A stretch of DNA of 10,842 nucleotides from an uncultured Rhodospirillales bacterium (GTDB taxonomy: Bacteria > Pseudomonadota > Alphaproteobacteria > RF32 > CAG-239), in the NCBI GenBank assembly GCA_902795665.1, contig CADBMA010000037.1:1-10842 (forward strand), in the 5' to 3' direction. The notes beneath the pieces were generated by a model. The model made no database searches and was not told where the DNA came from. It saw nothing but the letters and a program-made list of their open reading frames with translations. Below are positions 7,102 to 10,842 of this stretch, one piece after another (positions within the stretch are counted from its first letter, which is position 1; every line of letters begins with the position of its first letter). Both the position numbers and the translations under genes were made by a program.

Positions 7102-7108
7102 ACAATTT

Positions 7109-7127
7109 GTTTTTTTGGCAAAAAAAC
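7109..7127. repeat. A/T-tract inverted repeat between the 6505 gene and carD
   Basis: A G followed by seven T, GGC, then seven A and a C: 8-bp perfect arms around a 3-base centre. The T run precedes rather than follows any GC stem, so it is a poor terminator. The A-tract ends three bases before the carD -35 region and could act as an UP-element-like sequence for RNA polymerase alpha. Could also be chance in AT-rich DNA. Confidence 0.35.
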
Positions 7128-7129
7128 TC

Positions 7130-7158
7130 TGGATTTAACCTCAAAATTGTGGTATAAT
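7130..7158 (+). promoter_or_regulatory. Promoter of carD (extended -10)
   Basis: A perfect TATAAT (7153-7158) preceded by TGG, which places TG in the extended -10 position (7150-7151). The -35 region at 17-base spacing is only TGGATT, as is common for extended -10 promoters. Transcription should begin near 7165, giving a leader of about 55 bases to the ATG at 7220. Confidence 0.7.
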
Positions 7159-7219
7159 CCCCTCTGTCTTGCAGAAAACAAGGCTTTTTGAATTTGGGTA
7201 TTTTTTCAAGGAAGTTAAT

Positions 7220-7756
7220 ATGACCAAAAAAACAACAACCAAAATCACTTTTAATTCTGGCGAATATGTAGTTTATCCCGCTCAAGGTGTCGGAAAAGTA
7301 GCCGACATATATAAACAAAATATTGCCGGTTCTGAATTAGAACTAATCGTCGTCAATTTTGACAAAGATAAAATGACATTGCGTGTGCCGCTGGCCAAAG
7401 CCGGACTTAACGGATTGCGCAAAATATCCGAGACCCCCGTCATGGACAGCGCGCTCGAAGTTTTGAAAGGCAAAGCTAAAACCAAAAAAATTATGTGGTC
7501 ACGCCGCGCTCAAGAATATGAAAACAAAATCAACTCCGGAAATCCATCCGCTATTGCTGAAGTTGTCCGCGACTTACACCGCCGCGAAAACCTTGCGGAA
7601 CAATCTTATAGCGAGCGTCAAATTTATGAACAGGCTCTTGAACGTCTGGCCGGAGAATATGCTGTATGTCACAATATTTCAAATGAAGAAGCTTCTAAAA
7701 AATTACTGAGCATTTTAGCTGAAGCAAATCCTCAAAACGATACGACAGTCGCATAA
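7220..7756 (+). CDS. carD: CarD-family transcription factor (RNA polymerase-binding)
   Basis: CarD/CdnL proteins bind the RNA polymerase beta subunit and stabilise open promoter complexes; in alphaproteobacteria they support expression of rRNA and growth genes. The 178-residue product has the Tudor-like RNA polymerase-interaction domain at about 9-70 (GEYVVYPAQGVGKV, then VVNFDKDKMTLRVP) and a helical DNA-binding domain from about 74 on (MWSRRAQEYENKINSG at 92-107, EVVRDLHRR, EQSYSERQIYEQALERLAGE). The order and motifs match alphaproteobacterial CarD well. The start is ATG 7220 with AAGGAAG five bases upstream; the frame extends to a TTG at 7169, but that lies at the predicted transcription start. 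Single-gene transcript with its own promoter and terminator, convergent with rpoA. Confidence 0.93.
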   Translation: MTKKTTTKITFNSGEYVVYPAQGVGKVADIYKQNIAGSELELIVVNFDKDKMTLRVPLAKAGLNGLRKISETPVMDSALEVLKGKAKTKKIMWSRRAQEYENKINSGNPSAIAEVVRDLHRRENLAEQSYSERQIYEQALERLAGEYAVCHNISNEEASKKLLSILAEANPQNDTTVA

Positions 7757-7763
7757 AATAATT

Positions 7764-7789
7764 AAAGCCTTTCTAATGAAAGGCTTTTT
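7764..7789 (+). terminator. Intrinsic terminator of carD
   Basis: A perfect 10-bp stem (AAAGCCTTTC / GAAAGGCTTT) with a TAAT loop, running into five T in all. It begins eight bases after the carD stop codon. Read in the opposite direction the stem lacks a strong T run, so it mainly serves the plus strand. Confidence 0.85.
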
Positions 7790-7799
7790 CAAATCCCTA

Positions 7800-7830
7800 A
7801 AAAATCCCCTCCTAAAAAGAGGGGATTTTT
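7800..7830. terminator. Bidirectional intrinsic terminator between carD and rpoA
   Basis: A perfect 12-bp stem (AAAAATCCCCTC / GAGGGGATTTTT) around the 7-base loop CTAAAAA. The stem ends in a T run on both strands (six T when read from rpoA), and it starts 12 bases after the rpoA stop codon. It should end the rpoA transcript on the minus strand and back up the carD terminator on the plus strand. Confidence 0.9.
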
Positions 7831-7842
7831 CATAAACAATTA

Positions 7843-8853
7843 TTAGAAGTGTTCATCAACACGTTTAATCAATTCTTCAATATTCTCTGGCGGCCAACCT
7901 GGAGTTTCCATACCGAGATGAATGCCCATTTTAGCCAACACTTCTTTGATTTCATTCAAAGATTTTCTACCAAAGTTTGGTGTGCGAAGCATTTCTGCCT
8001 CTGTTTTTTGAACCAAATCACCGATATAAACAATATTATCATTCTTCAGGCAGTTTGCAGAACGAACCGAAAGCTCTAACTCTTCCACTTTCTTCAACAA
8101 ATTCTTATTGAATGGTAATTCTTCTTTTTCCGGTTCAGCTTCATTTTCTGGCTCATCAAAATTAATAAACGGTTTCAGCTGATCTTGCAAGATGCGTGCT
8201 GCAAAGGCAACGGCATCTTCCGGAGTAACAACTCCATTAGTTTCAACAACCAAAGTCAGCTTGTCGTAGTCAGTATCTTGACCAACACGAGTATTGTCCA
8301 CACGATATGAAACTCGTCTTACCGGAGAATAAATTGCATCGACCCCAATCAGACCAATGGGAGCATCTGCTGGCTTATTTTTGCTTGAAGGAACATAACC
8401 TTTACCGGTCCCTACAGTCAATTCCATATTAATTTTTGCGCCAGCATCAAGATTGCAGATAACCAAATCCGGATTCATAATTTCAACATCATGACCGGTT
8501 TCAATCATTGCTGCGGTAACCACACAAGGCCCTTCTGCTTTAAGATACATAGTCTTTGTGCCTTCGCTGTGAACAGCAACCGCCAAACACTTCACATTAA
8601 GTACAATGTCGGTAACATCTTCCCTAACGCCGGGGATAACTGAAAATTCATGCAACACGCCATCTATCTTAATGGCGGTAACTGCACCACCTTGCAAAGA
8701 AGACAGCAAAATGCGTCTCAATGCGTTACCCAGAGTAAGGCCGAAACCTCTCTCTAAAGGTTCTACCACTATTCTAGCCTTGTTGCCGCCTTCGCTGGGA
8801 ACAATCTCTAAATTAGTTGGTTTAATAAGTTCTTGCCAATTCTTTTGAATCAC
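7843..8853 (-). CDS. rpoA: DNA-directed RNA polymerase subunit alpha
   Basis: The alpha subunit dimerises to nucleate RNA polymerase assembly; its C-terminal domain contacts UP elements and activators. The 336-residue length is normal. The N-terminal domain (about 1-232) has the dimerisation and assembly segments ERGFGLTLGNALRRILLSS and PGVREDV. An acidic linker (about 233-248, rich in Glu) leads to the C-terminal domain with SVRSANCLKNDNI (Arg264, equivalent to DNA-contacting Arg265 of E. coli) and TPNFGRKSLNEIKE, ending in the WPPENIE tail seen in alphaproteobacteria. The start is GTG at 8853, not ATG, with AGAGGA seven bases upstream. rpsK lies 94 bases upstream with a hairpin in the gap. 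No rplQ follows; the next element is the terminator. Confidence 0.98.
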   Translation of the reverse strand: MIQKNWQELIKPTNLEIVPSEGGNKARIVVEPLERGFGLTLGNALRRILLSSLQGGAVTAIKIDGVLHEFSVIPGVREDVTDIVLNVKCLAVAVHSEGTKTMYLKAEGPCVVTAAMIETGHDVEIMNPDLVICNLDAGAKINMELTVGTGKGYVPSSKNKPADAPIGLIGVDAIYSPVRRVSYRVDNTRVGQDTDYDKLTLVVETNGVVTPEDAVAFAARILQDQLKPFINFDEPENEAEPEKEELPFNKNLLKKVEELELSVRSANCLKNDNIVYIGDLVQKTEAEMLRTPNFGRKSLNEIKEVLAKMGIHLGMETPGWPPENIEELIKRVDEHF

Positions 8854-8910
8854 TTGGATATCCTCTATTTTTTCAGTGCATATGCTAAATTACGAAAATC
8901 AAAAGACGGC

Positions 8911-8932
8911 GAGGCCGAAGGTTTGCGGCCTC
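8911..8932 (-). promoter_or_regulatory. GC-rich hairpin between rpsK and rpoA
   Basis: A 7-bp perfect stem (GAGGCCG / CGGCCTC) with an 8-base loop, all GC except one A-T pair, in an otherwise AT-rich 94-base gap. On the transcribed (minus) strand it is followed by GCCGTCTTTTGATTTT, a broken T-rich stretch. It starts 15 bases after the rpsK stop. It may be a leaky terminator, a transcript-processing site or a 3'-end stabiliser setting the S11-to-alpha ratio. The T run is interrupted, so a full terminator is unlikely, and essential rpoA must still be expressed. Confidence 0.55.
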
Positions 8933-8947
8933 ACTATCAAAAATCTA

Positions 8948-9331
8948 CTATACGCGGCGGCGTTTGCGCAAACGACAGCCGTTATGCGGAATCGGTGTTA
9001 CATCACGAATTGTAGTGATAGTAAAGCCGACAACCTGCAAAGCTCTGATAGCCGATTCGCGACCAGATCCTGGCCCTTTAACTTCGACTTCCAAAGTTTT
9101 TACACCGCATTCTAAAGCTTTTTTACCGGCATCTTCAGCCGCAATCTGAGCTGCATAAGGAGTAGATTTGCGAGAACCCTTAAACCCTTGTGCACCTGCG
9201 GTAGCCCAAGATATTGTGTTACCCTGAGCATCTGTAATTGTAATACGAGTATTGTTAAAAGTAGAATTCACATGAGCCACACCGGCAGTGATATTCTTTT
9301 TTTCTTTTTTCTTCTGTGTTGCTTTTGCCAT
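8948..9331 (-). CDS. rpsK: Small ribosomal subunit protein S11
   Basis: S11 sits in the platform of the 30S subunit near the mRNA exit path. The 127-residue length is normal, with a basic N-terminus (MAKATQKKKEKK) and the hallmark segments VNSTFNNTRITITDAQGN, SWATAGAQGFKGSRKSTPYAAQ, EVKGPGSGRESAIRAL and DVTPIPHNGCR. The C-terminus reads HNGCRLRKRRRV, whereas nearly all bacterial S11 have RPPK at that point; the frame is intact to the TAG, so it is a substitution and not a frameshift. The codons involved lie in a perfect 14-bp palindrome. The start is ATG at 9331 with AGAGG upstream. It lies 18 bases after rpsM and is surely co-transcribed with it. Confidence 0.97.
   Translation of the reverse strand: MAKATQKKKEKKNITAGVAHVNSTFNNTRITITDAQGNTISWATAGAQGFKGSRKSTPYAAQIAAEDAGKKALECGVKTLEVEVKGPGSGRESAIRALQVVGFTITTIRDVTPIPHNGCRLRKRRRV
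8961..8974. repeat. 14-bp perfect palindrome in the 3' end of rpsK
   Basis: CGTTTGC followed directly by its reverse complement GCAAACG, with no spacer. It encodes the Arg-Leu-Arg-Lys part of the S11 tail, where most homologues have Arg-Pro-Pro-Lys. A second GTTTGCG occurs at 8921-8927 in the loop and stem of the rpsK-rpoA hairpin. With no loop it would not form a stable RNA hairpin; a protein-binding site or chance is possible. Confidence 0.6.
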
Positions 9332-9349
9332 TTGGGAACCTACCTCTTG

Positions 9350-9718
9350 TTATTTCTTCTTGTTAGCAACGGTTTTGCGTTTACCCTTACGAGTACGAGC
9401 ATTTTGTTTAGTGCTTTGTCCGCGTACCGGCAAACCTTTACGATGTCTCAAACCTCTGTAGCATCCAAGATCCATAAGTCTTTTGATGCTAACGCCTACT
9501 TCACGACGCAATTCACCTTCAACCAGATAATCACGATCAATAACTTCACGTACCTTAGCGACGTCTTCTTCAGACATATCGTTAACGCGTACGCTTGGGT
9601 TTACTCCCGATTTTGCACAAATATCTTGTGCTGTTTTTCTACCGATACCAAAGATATAAGTCAAAGCGATTTCAATTCTTTTGGCGGTCGGAATATTTAC
9701 ACCAGCTATACGAGCCAA
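9350..9718 (-). CDS. rpsM: Small ribosomal subunit protein S13
   Basis: S13 is in the 30S head, contacts the P-site tRNA through its C-terminal tail and forms bridges with the 50S subunit. The 122-residue product has ARIAGVNIP, the helix-hairpin-helix LTYIFGIGRKTA, RRLMDLGCYRGLRHRKGLP-like central segment and the basic tail ARTRKGKRKTVANKKK. The normally conserved RGQRTxTNART stretch reads RGQSTKQNART here. The start is TTG at 9718: GGAG lies seven bases upstream and the second codon onward gives the family-standard MARIAGV. An out-of-frame ATG (9725) lies between GGAG and the TTG. It is the first gene of the rpsM-rpsK-rpoA transcript driven from 9784-9811. Confidence 0.96.
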   Translation of the reverse strand: MARIAGVNIPTAKRIEIALTYIFGIGRKTAQDICAKSGVNPSVRVNDMSEEDVAKVREVIDRDYLVEGELRREVGVSIKRLMDLGCYRGLRHRKGLPVRGQSTKQNARTRKGKRKTVANKKK

Positions 9719-9750
9719 ATTTCATCTCCATTTAAAATAAATTAACATTA

Positions 9751-9770
9751 AAAAGTTGATCACCACTTTT
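9751..9770 (-). promoter_or_regulatory. Inverted repeat in the rpsM 5' leader
   Basis: On the transcript strand AAAAGT and ACTTTT are 6-bp arms around the 8-base centre GGTGATCA, followed by a short U run. It lies within the first 30 or so bases of the predicted leader. Ribosomal protein operons are often autoregulated through leader structures (S4 does so for the E. coli alpha operon), so it is a candidate site, but the AT-rich stem is weak. Confidence 0.35.
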
Positions 9771-9783
9771 CAAAATTAAGCGG

Positions 9784-9811
9784 ATTATATGCTAATATTT
9801 GTTTGTGTCAA
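9784..9811 (-). promoter_or_regulatory. Consensus sigma-70-type promoter of rpsM-rpsK-rpoA
   Basis: Minus-strand TTGACA (9811-9806), a 16-base spacer and TATAAT (9789-9784): both hexamers match the consensus perfectly. An A/T-rich stretch lies just upstream. Predicted transcription start near 9777 gives a leader of about 58 bases to the rpsM TTG. It lies in the adk-rpsM gap (9719-9831), so the downstream genes can be expressed independently of secY and adk. Confidence 0.85.
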
Positions 9812-9831
9812 CCCTTAACTTTTAAAAAAAA

Positions 9832-10515
9832 CTACAAAATATTATTAATATTGAGAGCCTTATATATGCGCTCTGCAACAACATCAACCTCTCCATTGCC
9901 GTCAATACTGCGCAAAATCCCTCTTTGCCTATAATAAGCAATCGTCGGATATGTAAAATTGCGATACTTATCCAAACGGCGTTCTATTGTGGCCTTGGTA
10001 TCATCGAGTCGTTTAGAAAACTTTTTACCGCCGCACGCATCGCAAATTCCATCAACCTTTGGCTTATGAAACTTATCGCTGTAGCTTTCGCCGCAAGTTA
10101 CGCAGGTATACCGCCCCAAAATTCTTTCGACAATCACTTCATCAGGAACCAAAATTTCCAATACCGCATCAAGTTCAATACCTTCATCGGTCAACATTGC
10201 ATCCAAAACTTCCGCCTGATGCAATGTTCTTGGAAATCCGTCCAAAATAAATCCATTCGCACAATCAGGCTCCTCGATTCGATTCGCAACCATTTCGATA
10301 ATCATATCATCTGGCACAAAATTGCCTTCGGCCAAAAGAGGTTCAAGTTTTTTGCCTATTGACGTTCCTTTGCGAATTTCTTCCCGCAACATTTCGCCAG
10401 CAGACAAGTGGCAAAGTCCGAATTTTCTTTTCAAAACTCCGGCCTGAGTTCCCTTACCGGTACCGGGGGCTCCGGTTATAACCAGATGCATCCCCGTGTT
10501 TTTTCCGATAAACAT
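9832..10515 (-). CDS. adk: Adenylate kinase, long zinc-binding LID form
   Basis: Interconverts ATP + AMP and 2 ADP in the cytoplasm. Visible motifs: P-loop GAPGTGKGT (15-23), HLSAGEML, the DGFPRT nucleotide-binding loop (92-97), and a long LID domain with Cys138, Cys141, Cys158 and Cys161 (C-X2-C-X16-C-X2-C), which predicts a structural zinc. RRLDKYR follows the LID. Its 227 residues include an 8-residue extension before the usual MxLVITG start. The ATG at 10515 overlaps the secY stop as TAATG, favouring coupled translation from there; an in-frame ATG at 10491 would give the family-typical N-terminus but has only a GGGG directly touching it. The first eight residues are therefore uncertain. 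secY-adk is a standard pair. Confidence 0.96.
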   Translation of the reverse strand: MFIGKNTGMHLVITGAPGTGKGTQAGVLKRKFGLCHLSAGEMLREEIRKGTSIGKKLEPLLAEGNFVPDDMIIEMVANRIEEPDCANGFILDGFPRTLHQAEVLDAMLTDEGIELDAVLEILVPDEVIVERILGRYTCVTCGESYSDKFHKPKVDGICDACGGKKFSKRLDDTKATIERRLDKYRNFTYPTIAYYRQRGILRSIDGNGEVDVVAERIYKALNINNIL

Positions 10516-10842
10516 TATTTTTTCTTGCCTTTTTTGTTTACTAATGCGGCTTTCTTCAGCAATCCTTCATATTGATATGCAATGAGGTGCGTCTGAACTT
10601 GCCCTACAAAATCCATCGTAACCTGGACCACGATGAGCAGAGTCGTTCCGCCCAATACAAATGGAACTGACAATTTTGCAATCAACACTTCGGGCAAAAT
10701 ACATAGAGCCGTAAGATAAAAAGCGCCCAGAACCGTCAGACGGGTTATTACATAATCCAAATATTCCGCTGTATTTTTACCCGGACGAATACCGGCAATA
10801 AAACCACCGTGTTTTTTCAAGTTATCAGCCGTATCTTCCGGA
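10515..10842 (-). CDS. secY: Protein translocase subunit SecY, C-terminal part
   Basis: SecY is the channel of the SecYEG inner-membrane translocon. The frame enters from the right edge and gives 108 residues of a protein usually about 440 long. Visible are ADNLKKHGGFIAGIRPG with the cytoplasmic-loop GIRPG motif, the TAEYLDYVITRLT stretch, a hydrophobic segment (LGAFYLTALCILPEVLI), the SVPFVLGGTTLLIVVQVTMD segment containing the GG(T/S)xLLI motif and the last TM, and the QVQTHLIAYQYEGLLKKA tail ending in a basic cluster. The TTG in this frame at 10820 is an internal leucine, not a start. Its stop overlaps the adk start. Confidence 0.96.
   Translation of the reverse strand, partial: PEDTADNLKKHGGFIAGIRPGKNTAEYLDYVITRLTVLGAFYLTALCILPEVLIAKLSVPFVLGGTTLLIVVQVTMDFVGQVQTHLIAYQYEGLLKKAALVNKKGKKK

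Noticed and set aside
7098..7127. Terminator after the 6505 gene
   Set aside because: AAACAA-T-TTGTTT has a one-base loop and the poly-T/poly-A repeat lacks a GC stem before a T run, so neither is a credible intrinsic terminator.
7169..7219. TTG start at 7169 extending CarD by 17 residues
   Set aside because: It coincides with the predicted transcription start, has no ribosome-binding site, and the ATG at 7220 has AAGGAAG and the family-typical N-terminus.
8948..8985. Frameshift explaining the altered S11 tail
   Set aside because: The frame returns the expected KRRRV ending and TAG stop on both sides of the change, so it is a two-residue substitution in frame.
9188..9745. 185-residue plus-strand ORF opposite rpsM and rpsK
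   Set aside because: Shadow of two ribosomal protein genes; composition reflects antisense of basic-residue codons and no motif is visible.
1..10842. Mobile element, CRISPR array, phage, toxin-antitoxin or defence system
   Set aside because: No transposase, integrase, regularly spaced repeats, terminal repeats or paired small toxin-antitoxin genes were found; gene content is housekeeping throughout.

Overview
This is an AT-rich stretch of core bacterial chromosome, most likely from an alphaproteobacterium. The evidence is: the RNA polymerase alpha subunit ends with an alphaproteobacterial-looking tail (WPPENIE); the order secY-adk-rpsM-rpsK-rpoA is the one I associate with that class; a CarD protein of the alphaproteobacterial type (SRRAQEYE motif) is present; and ftsE-ftsX-DUF218-plsC forms a tight cluster. 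Adk has a zinc-type four-cysteine LID. I cannot name the genus. The A+T richness and the eukaryotic-like IleRS would fit a host-associated or reduced lineage, but that is inference.

Layout. (1) 1-699 (-): 5' part of ileS, running off the left edge. (2) 700-933: the longest gene-free stretch, a divergent promoter region with two inverted repeats. (3) 934-1383 (+): a small unrecognised membrane protein. (4) 1386-6459 (-): a compact run transcribed lipoprotein -> argS -> ftsE -> ftsX -> DUF218 -> plsC, with neighbours overlapping or separated by 0-43 bases. (5) 6505-7101 (+): an unrecognised helical protein, followed by carD (7220-7756, +) with its own promoter. (6) 7764-7830: two perfect-stem terminators, the second able to serve both strands. 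(7) 7843-10842 (-): secY (C-terminal part) -> adk -> strong promoter -> rpsM -> rpsK -> rpoA.

How they fit together. The right block supplies the translocon channel, nucleotide balance, two small-subunit ribosomal proteins and RNA polymerase alpha, and it converges on carD, an RNA polymerase-binding transcription factor. The central block combines arginyl-tRNA synthesis with envelope work: FtsEX at the division site, a DUF218 membrane protein, the PlsC acyltransferase for phosphatidic acid, and a lipoprotein.

I see no mobile element, CRISPR array, phage gene or defence locus, and nothing that is convincingly a new system. The points most worth a second look are: rplQ is absent downstream of rpoA; the S11 C-terminus is altered exactly at a 14-bp palindrome; there is a hairpin between rpsK and rpoA; rpsM starts with TTG and a 17-codon out-of-frame mini-ORF begins just upstream of it; the IleRS is eukaryotic-like; and back-to-back -35 boxes form an inverted repeat between ileS and the membrane protein gene.
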